Below, piece after piece: positions 1 to 8,616 of a stretch of DNA of 64,000 bases. A program made the translations under genes and the position numbers. Origin of the DNA: Streptomyces vilmorinianum (GTDB lineage: Bacteria; Actinomycetota; Actinomycetes; Streptomycetales; Streptomycetaceae); contig NZ_CP040244.1 in the NCBI RefSeq assembly GCF_005517195.1, forward strand, positions 248,001 to 312,000, read 5' to 3'. Below the pieces are notes generated by a model. That model was not told where the DNA came from. It did not search any database and saw nothing but the letters and a program-made list of their open reading frames with translations. Numbering within the stretch: position 1 is the first letter of the stretch; each line of letters opens with the position of its first letter.

Positions 1-28
1 CTACCCGCGGCGGACCTGGCTCCCACAC

Positions 29-49
29 CTTGAGTGGAATAGACTCAAC
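29..49. promoter_or_regulatory. HspR-type HAIR operator upstream of clpB
   Basis: Inverted repeat CTTGAGT-N7-ACTCAAC, 64 bases before the clpB start. HspR, the actinobacterial heat-shock repressor, is known to bind HAIR elements of the form CTTGAGT-N7-ACTCAAG; six of the seven right-arm bases match. The position fits repression of clpB with relief on heat shock. That HspR acts here is inferred. Confidence 0.85.
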
Positions 50-112
50 TTTGTGGACGTTGGACGAGTCATAGACCGTGTGTAGCCGTACGCCGAGGAG
101 GAGACACCGCAC

Positions 113-2698
113 GTGGACGCCGAACTGACCAACAAGAGCCGGGACGCGATCAACGCGGCCACCAGCCGCGCCGTGTCCCAGGGGCACCCGGATCTGACCC
201 CCGCGCATCTTCTGCTGGCGCTGCTCGCGGGTCAGGACAACGAGAACATCATCGACCTGCTCGCCGCCGTCGAGGCCGACCAGGCCGCTGTACGGTCCGG
301 TGCGGAGCGGCTGCTCGCCGCGCAGCCCAGCGTGACCGGCTCCACGGTCGCGCCGCCGCAGCCCAACCGGGAGCTGCTCGCCGTCATCGCCGACGCCGCC
401 GAGCGCGCCAAGGAGCTCGGGGACGAGTACCTGTCCACCGAGCACCTGCTCATCGGGATCGCGGCGAAGGGCGGCCAGGCGGGTGAGATCCTCGACCGGC
501 AGGGGGCGAGCGCGAAGAAGCTCCTTGACGCGTTCGAGAAGAGCAGGGGAGGGCGCCGGGTGACCACACCCGACCCGGAGGGTCAGTACAAGGCGCTGGA
601 GAAGTTCGGTACGGACTTCACGGCGGCCGCGCGCGAGGGAAAGCTGGACCCCGTCATCGGGCGCGACCAGGAGATCCGGCGCGTCGTCCAGGTGCTCTCC
701 CGCCGCACGAAGAACAACCCGGTCCTCATCGGCGAGCCCGGCGTCGGCAAGACAGCCGTCGTCGAGGGGCTCGCGCAGCGGATCGTGAAGGGTGACGTCC
801 CCGAGTCGCTCCGCAACAAGCGCCTGGTCGCGCTCGACCTCGGCGCGATGGTCGCCGGTGCCAAGTACCGCGGTGAGTTCGAGGAGCGCCTGAAGACCGT
901 CCTGTCCGAGATCAAGGCGAGCGACGGCCAGATCATCACCTTCATCGACGAGCTGCACACCGTCGTCGGCGCGGGCGCCGGCGGCGACTCGGCCATGGAC
1001 GCCGGCAACATGCTCAAGCCGATGCTGGCCCGCGGCGAGCTGCGCATGGTCGGCGCGACGACCCTCGACGAGTACCGCGAGCGGATCGAGAAGGACCCCG
1101 CCCTGGAGCGCCGCTTCCAGCAGGTCCTGGTCGCCGAGCCCAGCGTCGAGGACACCATCGCGATCCTGCGCGGACTCAAGGGGCGGTACGAGGCCCACCA
1201 CAAGGTCCAGATCGCCGACTCGGCCCTGGTGGCCGCCGCCACCCTCTCCGACCGGTACATCACCTCCCGCTTCCTGCCCGACAAGGCCATCGACCTCGTC
1301 GACGAGTCCGCCTCCCGGCTCCGCATGGAGATCGACTCCTCGCCCGTCGAGATCGACGAGCTCCAGCGCTCGGTCGACCGGCTGCACATGGAGGAGCTCG
1401 CCCTCAAGAACGAGACCGACGAGGCGAGCAAGCAGCGCCTGGAGAAGCTGCGCCGCGACCTCGCCGACCGCGAGGAGGAGCTGCGCGGCCTGACCGCCCG
1501 CTGGGAGAAGGAGAAGCAGTCCCTCAACCGCGTCGGCGAGCTGAAGGAACAGCTCGACGAGCTCCGCGGCCGCGCCGAGCGCGCCCAGCGCGACGGCGAC
1601 TTCGACACCGCCTCCAAGCTGCTGTACGGCGAGATTCCCGCGCTCGAGCGGGAGCTGGAGGAGGCGTCCGAGGCCGAGCAGGAGGTCTCCAAGGACACTA
1701 TGGTCAAGGAGGAGGTCGGACCGGACGACATCGCGGACGTGGTCGGCTCCTGGACCGGCATCCCCGCCGGCCGCCTCCTGGAGGGCGAGACGCAGAAGCT
1801 GCTGCGCATGGAGGACGAGATCGGCAAGCGGCTGATCGGCCAGAGCGAGGCCGTGCGGGCCGTCTCCGACGCCGTGCGCCGCACGCGCGCCGGGATCGCC
1901 GACCCCGACCGGCCCACCGGCTCCTTCCTCTTCCTCGGCCCGACCGGTGTCGGCAAGACCGAGCTGGCGAAGGCGCTCGCGGACTTCCTCTTCGACGACG
2001 AGCGGGCCATGGTCCGCATCGACATGTCGGAGTACGGCGAGAAGCACTCCGTCGCCCGGCTCGTCGGCGCGCCCCCCGGCTACGTCGGCTACGAGGAGGG
2101 CGGCCAGCTCACGGAGGCGGTCCGCCGTCGCCCGTACAGCGTCGTACTGCTCGACGAGGTGGAGAAGGCCCACCCGGAGGTCTTCGACATCCTGCTCCAG
2201 GTCCTCGACGACGGCCGGCTCACCGACGGCCAGGGGCGGACGGTGGACTTCCGCAACACCATCCTGATCCTGACGTCCAACCTGGGCAGCCAGTACCTGA
2301 TGGACCCGCTCACCTCCGAGGAGGCGAAGAAGGAGCAGGTCCTGGAGGTGGTGAGGGCGTCCTTCAAGCCGGAGTTCCTCAACCGGCTGGACGACCTGGT
2401 GGTCTTCTCGGCCCTCGACAAGGCCGAGCTGGGGCGGATCGCGCGCCTCCAGATCGACCGCCTGGCCAAGCGCCTGGCCGAGCGCCGGCTCACGCTCGAC
2501 GTCACGCCCGCCGCGCTGGAGTGGCTGGCCGACGAGGGCATGGACCCGGCGTACGGCGCCCGCCCGCTGCGCCGCCTGATCCAGACGGCGATCGGCGACC
2601 GGCTCGCGAAGGAGATCCTCGCGGGCGAGGTCAGGGACGGCGACACGGTCCGGGTGGACCGCTTCGAGGAGGGCCTGATCGTGGGCGCGGCGCAGTAG
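113..2698 (+). CDS. clpB: ATP-dependent disaggregase ClpB
   Basis: Hsp100 chaperone that threads aggregated proteins through a hexameric ring, working with DnaK in the cytoplasm. The 861 residues match ClpB length. Order: Clp N domain (about 1-145), first AAA+ module with Walker A GEPGVGKT near residue 207, a long charged coiled-coil middle domain (about 390-520) that separates ClpB from ClpA/ClpC, then a second AAA+ module with GPTGVGKT near residue 609 and a C-terminal D2-small domain. GTG start follows a GAGGAGGAGA ribosome site. An HspR-type operator lies just upstream, so it is probably a heat-shock gene. It stands alone, with a convergent gene after it. Confidence 0.97.
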   Translation: MDAELTNKSRDAINAATSRAVSQGHPDLTPAHLLLALLAGQDNENIIDLLAAVEADQAAVRSGAERLLAAQPSVTGSTVAPPQPNRELLAVIADAAERAKELGDEYLSTEHLLIGIAAKGGQAGEILDRQGASAKKLLDAFEKSRGGRRVTTPDPEGQYKALEKFGTDFTAAAREGKLDPVIGRDQEIRRVVQVLSRRTKNNPVLIGEPGVGKTAVVEGLAQRIVKGDVPESLRNKRLVALDLGAMVAGAKYRGEFEERLKTVLSEIKASDGQIITFIDELHTVVGAGAGGDSAMDAGNMLKPMLARGELRMVGATTLDEYRERIEKDPALERRFQQVLVAEPSVEDTIAILRGLKGRYEAHHKVQIADSALVAAATLSDRYITSRFLPDKAIDLVDESASRLRMEIDSSPVEIDELQRSVDRLHMEELALKNETDEASKQRLEKLRRDLADREEELRGLTARWEKEKQSLNRVGELKEQLDELRGRAERAQRDGDFDTASKLLYGEIPALERELEEASEAEQEVSKDTMVKEEVGPDDIADVVGSWTGIPAGRLLEGETQKLLRMEDEIGKRLIGQSEAVRAVSDAVRRTRAGIADPDRPTGSFLFLGPTGVGKTELAKALADFLFDDERAMVRIDMSEYGEKHSVARLVGAPPGYVGYEEGGQLTEAVRRRPYSVVLLDEVEKAHPEVFDILLQVLDDGRLTDGQGRTVDFRNTILILTSNLGSQYLMDPLTSEEAKKEQVLEVVRASFKPEFLNRLDDLVVFSALDKAELGRIARLQIDRLAKRLAERRLTLDVTPAALEWLADEGMDPAYGARPLRRLIQTAIGDRLAKEILAGEVRDGDTVRVDRFEEGLIVGAAQ

Positions 2699-2717
2699 GC
2701 AGGCAGTCGGGCCGCGG

Positions 2718-3182
2718 TCAGAGGTCGAAGGCCCCGAGATGTACGAGGGCGGTGTCGCCGTCCTCGTACGTCACCTTCACGTTCACGGCGGCCGCCCCGC
2801 CGGGTGCCGGTGGCTCGCCGTACCCCACGTCGAGGCAGACGTCGGCATGGCAGGACGGGGGCGGCTCGTGGCCCGGGTACGTCCCCGCCAGCCACGGCCG
2901 GACCTCGCGCCGCGGCATCCGGAATTCCACGTCGACGAACGTGTCCTGCCAGTGGGTCGCCGTGCACCGCGCGTCCCAGGCGCTCTTCGGCAGGGTCGCC
3001 TCCGCGAACGCCATCGCCTTCGTGCAGTCGACGGGCTGCGCCCTGCCGACGTCCTTCCACTCCCACACGGTCCAGGCCACCAGCGCCAGCGGGCCCCCGC
3101 AGAGGAACGACACCAGCACCGAAGCCCAGATCCATGTCGACAGGCGCGGCCTCACCGGTCTTACTTTGTCCCCCATAGGCAC
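2718..3182 (-). CDS. Single-pass membrane protein of unknown function
   Basis: 154 residues, not recognised as a named family. A short basic N-terminus is followed by one hydrophobic segment (about residues 17-42, WIWASVLVSFLCGGPLALVAW), then a soluble domain with three or four cysteines (DCTKA, ARCTA, PSCHADVC) that could form disulfides outside the membrane. It converges on clpB, ending 20 bases from it, and is divergent from the YbjN-like gene about 100 bases away. The extracytoplasmic placement is inferred from the N-in topology. Confidence 0.75.
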   Translation of the reverse strand: MPMGDKVRPVRPRLSTWIWASVLVSFLCGGPLALVAWTVWEWKDVGRAQPVDCTKAMAFAEATLPKSAWDARCTATHWQDTFVDVEFRMPRREVRPWLAGTYPGHEPPPSCHADVCLDVGYGEPPAPGGAAAVNVKVTYEDGDTALVHLGAFDL

Positions 3183-3282
3183 CAGATCTTGTCAGCCCGC
3201 AGCGGATCGTGGGAGGTGGGGCTTGCGCCGTACCGCCCGGCATGGGGGAGGATGGCGGCAACCGTACGAAGGGATATTCACG

Positions 3283-3813
3283 GTGAGCATCGACCCGTCC
3301 TCGATTCCGAATTTCGGGGGCCAGCCCCAGCCTCAGGCCGCAGGACCGGCGGGCCCCGTCGTCCCCGACCAGGACCTGGTCAAGCAGCTCCTCGACCAGA
3401 TGGAGCTGAAGTACGTCGTCGACGACGAGGGTGACCTCGCGGCGCCGTGGGAGGAATTCCGGACGTACTTCATGTTCCGCGGCGAGGAGGACCAGCGTGT
3501 CTTCTCGGTGCGGACGTTCTACGACCGGCCGCACTCGGCCGACGACCGCGCCAAGGTTCTCGACGCGATCGACGACTGGAACCGCCGCACCCTGTGGCCC
3601 AAGGTGTACACGCACCTGCACGAGGAGGAGGACGGCTCCGCCACCCTCCGCCTCATCGGTGAGGCCCAGATGCTGATCGGCACCGGCGTCGCGCTGGAGC
3701 ACTTCGTGTCCTCCACCGTCAGCTGGGTCCGCGCGTCCATCGAGTTCGACAAGTGGCTCGTGGAGCAGTTCGGCCTGGAGTCCCCCGAGGACAAGGAGGC
3801 CGAGGGCGAGTAG
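3283..3813 (+). CDS. YbjN-domain protein
   Basis: 176 residues. An N-terminal flexible Pro/Gln/Gly stretch (about 1-30) leads into a YbjN-like domain, a fold related to type III secretion chaperones with no assigned enzyme activity. The segment from about residue 35 to 160, containing YVVDDEGDLAAPWEEF and the TLWPKVYTHL stretch, is typical of actinobacterial YbjN proteins. The GTG at 3283 is chosen because GAAGGGA lies 10 bases before it and the open frame further upstream runs through the neighbouring gene with no homology. The acidic C-terminus ends the protein. Role unknown; possibly a chaperone-like partner. Confidence 0.85.
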   Translation: MSIDPSSIPNFGGQPQPQAAGPAGPVVPDQDLVKQLLDQMELKYVVDDEGDLAAPWEEFRTYFMFRGEEDQRVFSVRTFYDRPHSADDRAKVLDAIDDWNRRTLWPKVYTHLHEEEDGSATLRLIGEAQMLIGTGVALEHFVSSTVSWVRASIEFDKWLVEQFGLESPEDKEAEGE

Positions 3814-3824
3814 CCCTCGGGTCT

Positions 3825-4997
3825 TCACAGGGCCATGCGCGCGAGCGTCAGCGCGTACACCCCGTAGCCGAACGACAGCCCGGCCAGGGCCGTGATCACC
3901 ACGATCGCGGCTCCCGGCCGGGCTTTCGCCAGTGCGTGGGCAGGCGGCAGCAGCAGCGGGAACGCGGGGAGCAGGAAGCGCGGCTTGGACTCGAAGAACC
4001 CGGAGCCGAAGACCGTGATCACGACGAGCACGGCCGTGTAGACCAGGATCGGCAGCGGCGGCCGCTCCACCAGCGCGAGCAGCGCGAACAGCAGCACCCC
4101 CGCGCCCGTGATCACCAGCGCCATCGCGAAGCCGAACTGCGTCGGCCCCCTCAGCATGTCCCGTACGAAGCGCAGCGCGCCGATCCCGAAGTCGAACCGG
4201 GAGGTCCAGCCGTCCTGGACGGCGAAGTACCCGCCGAGCAGATCACCCCGCCGGGCGCCGACCCAGAGCAGGTACGAGACCCACCCGACGGGAGCGAGCA
4301 CGGCCCCCGCCCCCGCCCGCCAGTTCCCTTCACGGCGCCACATCGCGTACACCGCCGCCACCAGGACCGCCGCCGCGATCGCGACCCCGTTGGGGCGGGA
4401 GAGGCCGGCCAGGGCGGCCAGCGTGCCCGCCCACAGCCAGCGCCGGGTGAGCACGGCGTACAGCGACCAGGCGGCCAGGGCCGTCATCAGGGGCTCGGTG
4501 TACGCCATGGTCAGGACGATCGAGTGGGGCAGCAGGCCCCAGAGCAGCACCAGGACGACCGCGGTGGGACGCCCGTACAGCCGTTCGCCGATCAGATAGA
4601 TCCCCCACGCCGCCGCGCCGGCCGAGAGCCACGACAGGAGCAGCCCCGCGGTGCCGCCCGTGACGGGCAGGACGGTCGTCACGGCCCGGACCAGTCCCGG
4701 ATACAGCGGGAAGAAGGCCAGGTCGGACTGGACGACGCCGTCGGGCCAGTGGAGCGTGTGGCCGTAGCCGTGCGCCGCGATCCGGGTGTACCAGTCGGAG
4801 TCCCAGGACTTCGCGAGCAGCGCGCGCGGTGAGCGGCCGGTGTGCCAGGCCCAGCCCGCGAGGACGAGCATCCCGGTCAGCCGCGCGGCGGCGAACAGAC
4901 CGAGCGCGGGGGCGGCCCGGTACAGCGAGGCCCGCCGGCGAGGGGCGCTGCGGACAGCGGCGGACGAGACCGGGCGGTCGAGAGTCTCGGCGGACAG
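3825..4997 (-). CDS. Polytopic mannosyltransferase-like membrane protein
   Basis: About 390 residues with some 9-10 hydrophobic segments. An early luminal-type loop holds WDSDWYTRIAAHGY, the acidic pattern seen in PIG-V/GPI-mannosyltransferase-like GT-C enzymes that use polyprenyl-phosphate mannose. A role in envelope glycan or glycolipid mannosylation is inferred from that family. The frame is open well upstream, but the homologous part starts near LSAETLDRP. No ATG or GTG fits there; a CTG at 4997 has GGAGG six bases before it, so a CTG start is proposed. The next ATG would begin inside the first membrane segment. It converges on the YbjN gene and is divergent from the HTH gene. Confidence 0.75.
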   Translation of the reverse strand: MSAETLDRPVSSAAVRSAPRRRASLYRAAPALGLFAAARLTGMLVLAGWAWHTGRSPRALLAKSWDSDWYTRIAAHGYGHTLHWPDGVVQSDLAFFPLYPGLVRAVTTVLPVTGGTAGLLLSWLSAGAAAWGIYLIGERLYGRPTAVVLVLLWGLLPHSIVLTMAYTEPLMTALAAWSLYAVLTRRWLWAGTLAALAGLSRPNGVAIAAAVLVAAVYAMWRREGNWRAGAGAVLAPVGWVSYLLWVGARRGDLLGGYFAVQDGWTSRFDFGIGALRFVRDMLRGPTQFGFAMALVITGAGVLLFALLALVERPPLPILVYTAVLVVITVFGSGFFESKPRFLLPAFPLLLPPAHALAKARPGAAIVVITALAGLSFGYGVYALTLARMAL

Positions 4998-5205
4998 GGT
5001 GCACCTCCGTGCGCACGGGAATCGGGTCGGCCCGGGAAGTCGGTCTACCCGACAATCGGCACGCTCCGGAGGGGGCGCGCGCGAGCCGTGAGCCCGCCCG
5101 GGTGAAACTTTCCGCCCCGCGCGGCGGCGCGCGCGTGTCGCCGTGACAAGAGGCGCTGCGCCATACTGCCTCCGACGGTCACGGGGGCAGAGAGGGCGAT
5201 CACCA

Positions 5206-5658
5206 GTGGGTGACACGGAAGGCCGGGAGGCACGACGGCTCGCCGCGCGCCTGGAGTACCTCTTCGAGCACGTCCAGCCCCTGGGCCGGCGGCACACCCT
5301 GCAGGAGGTCGTCGACGGCATCAAGAACGCCGACGACCCCGACGGGACGTCACTGAGCGTCGGCCGGCTCTCGATGATCATGAACGGCAAGGCGGCCAAC
5401 CCCACCATCGGGACGCTGCGCGCCCTCGGCGTCTTCTTCGGCGTGCCCGTCGCCTACTTCGTCGACGACGACGTCGCCGACCAGACGGTCGCCCAGCTGG
5501 CCCTCGTCACCGCGATGCGCCGCAAGGACGTCCAGGCCGTGGCCCTGCGCGCGGCCGCCGTCGCCACCTCCTCCGCGCAAGGCATCGACCTCGTACGGAA
5601 CCTGGTCGAGCAGGCATCCCGCGGCAGCCGGCGACAGCCGGACGCGGACGATGGCTGA
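5206..5658 (+). CDS. XRE/HTH regulator, antitoxin-like
   Basis: 150 residues. A helix-turn-helix region (about 20-80) includes SLSVGRLSMIMNGKAANPTI and the typical follow-on LRALGVFFGVPVAYFVDDD. This layout is common in Streptomyces regulators that precede a small ImmA/IrrE- or toxin-like partner gene. The GTG at 5206 starts MGDTEGREARRLAARLEYLF; the in-frame ATG at 5143 would add 21 unlikely residues. A decayed reading frame follows 2 bases downstream and may be what remains of the partner. Target unknown. Confidence 0.8.
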   Translation: MGDTEGREARRLAARLEYLFEHVQPLGRRHTLQEVVDGIKNADDPDGTSLSVGRLSMIMNGKAANPTIGTLRALGVFFGVPVAYFVDDDVADQTVAQLALVTAMRRKDVQAVALRAAAVATSSAQGIDLVRNLVEQASRGSRRQPDADDG

Positions 5659-5660
5659 CC

Positions 5661-5880
5661 GTGCGTCACGACGCGTGTGCGGACTTCAGCGCGCGGTGCG
5701 CCCGGATCCTGAACGGCCTTCGGCTCCCGCGCCGGCTGTCAGTCGAAGAACTCCGCCGGGCCCGTCGGCGGCTGCGCCGGCATGCTGGCCCTGGCCCCCT
5801 GCCGGGGCGAGGCGGCCCGCGCCGAGGCGGTCAGCCTCCGGCGCGCCCTTGCCCGCACGCGCTCCGGACCGGCGGCGGGG
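5661..5880 (+). pseudogene. Possible remnant of the HTH regulator's partner gene
   Basis: A GTG two bases after the regulator's stop opens a frame reading HDACADFSARCARILNGLRL then PRRLSVEEL. This resembles the N-terminus of small toxin-component proteins that follow such regulators. After about 35 residues the frame degenerates into Arg/Pro-rich sequence, and a frame change near 5755 gives EAARAEAVSLRRAL. No HExxH zinc motif survives. Read as a truncated, frameshifted relic; it could also be a genuine short protein or non-coding. Confidence 0.3.
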
Positions 5881-7056
5881 TCACAGCCGCTTCAGGCGGG
5901 ACACCGCCTCCGTGAGGACGTCCGTGCGCTTGCAGAACGCGAAGCGTACGAACGGCGCGCCCGCGTCCCGGTGGTCGTAGAAGACGGCGTTGGGGATCGC
6001 GACCACGCCCGCGCGCTCGGGGAGCGCGCGGCAGAAGGCGAAGCCGTCGGACGTGCCGAGCGGGCGGATGTCGGTGGTGACGAAGTACGTGCCGGCCGGG
6101 CGGTAGACCTCGAAGCCCGCCTGGGCCAGGCCGTCGCAGAGCAGGTCGCGCTTGGCGAGCAGATCGGCGCGCAGGCCGTCGAAGTACGTGTCGGGCAGGC
6201 GCAGCGCCTCGGCGACGGCGTACTGGAACGGGCCCGAGGAGACGTACGTCAGGAACTGCTTGGCGGACCGGACGGCGGTGGTCAGTTCGGGGGGCGCGGT
6301 GATCCAGCCGACCTTCCAGCCGGTGAAGGAGAAGGTCTTGCCGGCCGATCCGATCGTGACCGTGCGCTCCCGCATCCCCGGCAGGCTCGCGATCGGCAGG
6401 TGCTCGGCGTCGTCGAACACGAGGTGCTCGTACACCTCGTCGGTGACGACGAGCAGGTCCCGCTCCTGGGCGAGCTCGGCGACGGCGGTGAGCTCGGCGC
6501 GGTCGAGGACCGTGCCGGTGGGATTGTGCGGGGTGTTGAGGAGGATCAGCCGGGTCCGGTCGGTGACCGCCGCCCGCAGCTCGTCCAGGTCCAGGTGGTA
6601 GGCGCCGTCGTGCGGGCGCAGGGTGACCGGGACGCGGGTGCCGCCCGCCATCGCGATGCACGCGGCGTACGAGTCGTAGTACGGCTCCAGGGCGATCACC
6701 TCGTCGCCCGGCTCGACGAGGGCGAGCAGACAGGCGGCGATCGCCTCGGTCGCGCCCGCCGTGACGAGGACCTCCGTGTCGGGGTCGTACGCGAGTCCGT
6801 ACCGCTTCAGCTGGTGCTCGGCGACGGCCGTGCGCAGCTCCGGAACACCCGGTCCCGGCGGGTACTGGTTGCCGCGCCCGTCGCGCAGCGCGCGGACCGC
6901 GGCCTCCCGGATCTCCTCCGGGCCGTCGGTGTCGGGAAAACCCTGCCCGAGATTGATCGCCCCGGTCCGGACGGCCAGCGCGGACATCTCGGCGAAGATC
7001 GTCGTCCCGAACTCGGCGAGCCGGCGATTGAGCAGCGGTCGTGTCATGGGGGCCAT
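5881..7056 (-). CDS. PLP-dependent class I/II aminotransferase
   Basis: 391-residue fold-type I aminotransferase. Visible hallmarks are the NLGQGFPDTDGP N-terminal segment, NTPHNPTGTVLD in the PLP pocket, the Schiff-base lysine in GSAGKTFSFTGWKVGW, and a C-terminal VRFAFCKR carrying the substrate-carboxylate arginine. The closest families are kynurenine/glutamine transaminases and the actinobacterial N-succinyldiaminopimelate aminotransferase DapC; sequence alone does not separate them. An ATG at 7045 (MTRPLL) is an alternative to 7056. It is transcribed away from the two small tail proteins, whose upstream repeat begins 9 bases from this start. Confidence 0.9.
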   Translation of the reverse strand: MAPMTRPLLNRRLAEFGTTIFAEMSALAVRTGAINLGQGFPDTDGPEEIREAAVRALRDGRGNQYPPGPGVPELRTAVAEHQLKRYGLAYDPDTEVLVTAGATEAIAACLLALVEPGDEVIALEPYYDSYAACIAMAGGTRVPVTLRPHDGAYHLDLDELRAAVTDRTRLILLNTPHNPTGTVLDRAELTAVAELAQERDLLVVTDEVYEHLVFDDAEHLPIASLPGMRERTVTIGSAGKTFSFTGWKVGWITAPPELTTAVRSAKQFLTYVSSGPFQYAVAEALRLPDTYFDGLRADLLAKRDLLCDGLAQAGFEVYRPAGTYFVTTDIRPLGTSDGFAFCRALPERAGVVAIPNAVFYDHRDAGAPFVRFAFCKRTDVLTEAVSRLKRL

Positions 7057-7064
7057 CCTGGGCC

Positions 7065-7086
7065 GAAGCTCTGGAGTTCCTCAAGT
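7065..7086. repeat. 22-bp direct repeat, copy 1
   Basis: A 22-base sequence beginning GAAGCTCTGGAGTTCC and ending TCAAGT. It recurs exactly at 7399-7420, and similarity continues weakly past it (both copies are followed by a TTTGG about 5 bases on). Each copy sits upstream of a small membrane-protein gene, so it may be a shared promoter or operator element. Confidence 0.8.
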
Positions 7087-7124
7087 GCGCTTTGGGGCGG
7101 TCGCCGACAGGGGATCGCCAGGCC

Positions 7125-7400
7125 ATGGGAATCCTTCTCTTCACGGCCGGCATCGCGGCCGTCATCGGGATCGTCGTGTGGGTGGTGGCACGAGGGCTGA
7201 GGAGCACCCCGCGGCCCGGCGCCGACAGCTGGTGGGCCGGTCCGGCCACGCACACCTCGGCGTCGACCTCCTCGTCCTCATCGTCCTCCTCGTCCTCATC
7301 GTCCTCCTCCTGCTCGACGTCCACGTCATCGTGCTCGAGCTCGTCCTGTTCGAGCTCGTCGTGCTCGTCCTGCTCCAGCTCTTCCTCCTCCTGCAGCTGA
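7125..7400 (+). CDS. Small membrane protein with Ser/Cys-rich tail
   Basis: 91 residues. An N-terminal membrane helix (MGILLFTAGIAAVIGIVVWV) is followed by a short basic linker and a tail of about 45 residues that is almost only Ser with scattered Cys and Thr. The tail arises from repeated TCC/TCG/TCA codons. The same DNA reads as Leu/Val-rich or Asp/Glu-rich in other frames, so low-complexity expansion is likely. The start is the ATG at 7125; no strong ribosome site is seen. A paralogue-like gene with a Gly/Cys-rich tail follows, and both share the repeat upstream. Function unknown. Confidence 0.55.
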   Translation: MGILLFTAGIAAVIGIVVWVVARGLRSTPRPGADSWWAGPATHTSASTSSSSSSSSSSSSSSCSTSTSSCSSSSCSSSSCSSCSSSSSSCS

Positions 7401-7420
7401 AGCTCTGGAGTTCCTCAAGT
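7399..7420. repeat. 22-bp direct repeat, copy 2
   Basis: Exact second copy of the 22-base element at 7065-7086. It overlaps the last bases of the Ser/Cys-rich gene and lies 64 bases before the Gly/Cys-rich gene. Confidence 0.8.
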
Positions 7421-7484
7421 CGGATTTGGCCGTGAGCCGTGAGGGGCATCCCCCTCACACAACAGACCTACGGGGGTGTCACGG

Positions 7485-7712
7485 ATGGAATTTCTGGTCA
7501 TCGGATTCATCGTGCTGATCGTGGTGATGGGCCTGGCGTCCAACGCCCGCAACCGGCGGCGGAGCGCGCGGCGGCGCCGCTGGGCCGACGGCGGGGGCGG
7601 TTCGTCCTGCGGGGGCGGGGGCTCGTGCGGAGGCGGTTCGTCCTGCGGTGGCGGCGGTGGCGGCGGTGGCGGCGGGGGCGGCTGCGGCGGTGGCGGCGGC
7701 GGGGGCGACTGA
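7485..7712 (+). CDS. Small membrane protein with Gly/Cys-rich tail
   Basis: 75 residues. One membrane helix (MEFLVIGFIVLIVVMGLA), a basic stretch NARNRRRSARRRR, then a tail of Gly runs with regularly placed Cys and Ser. Similar short TM-plus-Gly/Cys proteins are common in Streptomyces genomes; no activity is established. The cysteines could bind metal or cross-link. The stop codon lies inside a perfect hairpin, so transcription probably ends here. It pairs with the Ser/Cys-tailed gene upstream. Confidence 0.7.
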   Translation: MEFLVIGFIVLIVVMGLASNARNRRRSARRRRWADGGGGSSCGGGGSCGGGSSCGGGGGGGGGGGGCGGGGGGGD

Positions 7713-7730
7713 CACGGGGCAGTCGCCCCC
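7701..7730 (+). terminator. Hairpin at the end of the Gly/Cys-rich gene
   Basis: A perfect 10-bp stem (GGGGGCGACT at 7701-7710 pairing with 7721-7730) with a 10-base loop. It contains the TGA stop of the Gly/Cys-rich gene. Streptomyces terminators often lack a U-tract. Confidence 0.7.
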
Positions 7731-7740
7731 GCGATCACCA

Positions 7741-7773
7741 GGTGCCCGGCCGGTCCAACATCCGCCGGGCACC
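7741..7773. terminator. Second hairpin, likely bidirectional terminator
   Basis: A perfect 10-bp stem, GGTGCCCGGC (7741-7750) with GCCGGGCACC (7764-7773), lying 10 bases after the previous hairpin. The two together make a tandem stop signal. The following 249 bases (7774-8022) hold no clear gene; they are less GC-rich and include a possible minus-strand small ORF. Confidence 0.65.
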
Positions 7774-8022
7774 TTCGTGTTGTAGGCCGATCTTCGAGCC
7801 TGAGTGAACAATTGAACTGTGGGGTCCCCGAAGGGGATGGAAACCAATGCAAGTTGGGTAAAAACGCTGCGAGTCGCTCGAAGTCCATGATTCCCTCGCT
7901 CTTGTTAAGAGACAGCCCTCGGACCGTGTGTGGACCCGAGCCGGCGATCCCCCACTCCCGTTGAACCCTTTCTCCGGGGCGCCCCCGGCCCACCCGTCAA
8001 ACCGTGTTTGCGGAGCCGACCC

Positions 8023-8541
8023 ATGCTCACGACCCTGAAGACCTCCTACACCGACACGCGTGCGGCCGACCTGGCCTGGGCACTCGGGCGCGAGCCGCTG
8101 CCCGCCCTCGCCGTACTCGACCTCGAACTGACCGGCGCCAAGCTGCAGTTGCGGCTGCTCGGCGCCTCCCATCAGGTGCTTCTGGAGGAAGAGGAGCACA
8201 GCTGCTCGGAGACCGTCGCCTGTATGCCCGGCAGCAGTACGCCGCTGCCACTGGGTGTTTCCAAGCGCATCGGCGGATGGGAGTACGAATTCGCGGCGCG
8301 CGTCGAAACGCTCTCGCACGGCTCGTTCGCGGGCCGTGCCCAGGAGTTGCTCGCGCTCGTCACCGACCATCCCAACGGCCTCGCCGGGACGTTCCCCGGC
8401 TCTCCCTACGCCTTCACGGCGATGCTGGCGCAGCGCCACGAGGGCCAGGTCCGCTGGCGTACCTGGCACGCGTACCCGCAGGAAGGGCAGCTCGTGGTCA
8501 CCAGGACCCAGATCGGCGTTCGTATGCCCGCAACGCTGTAA
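8023..8541 (+). CDS. DUF2617 family protein
   Basis: 172 residues matching the DUF2617 family of actinobacteria, whose function is unknown. The ATG at 8023 has GGAG seven bases before it; the open frame upstream is not supported. The protein is a compact alpha/beta type with no membrane segment; recognisable stretches are LAVLDLELTGAKLQLRLLGA and FPGSPYAFTAM. It precedes the aminopropyltransferase-like membrane protein by 75 bases and is often found next to it in Streptomyces (recalled, not checked), which hints at a shared role. Confidence 0.85.
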   Translation: MLTTLKTSYTDTRAADLAWALGREPLPALAVLDLELTGAKLQLRLLGASHQVLLEEEEHSCSETVACMPGSSTPLPLGVSKRIGGWEYEFAARVETLSHGSFAGRAQELLALVTDHPNGLAGTFPGSPYAFTAMLAQRHEGQVRWRTWHAYPQEGQLVVTRTQIGVRMPATL

Positions 8542-8616
8542 CGCGCCGTCTCGGAGCCTCAGGTGCACTCGTGTGGGTGACAGGCGGCGAAACTTGTGTG
8601 ACGTAGCGTTACGAAC

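Noticed and set aside
583..2025. Long minus-strand frames opposite clpB
   Set aside because: Mirror frames of a high-GC gene; Ser/Arg-rich with no domain.
2521..3282. N-terminal extension of the YbjN frame
   Set aside because: Overlaps clpB and the membrane-protein gene antisense; a good ribosome site supports GTG 3283.
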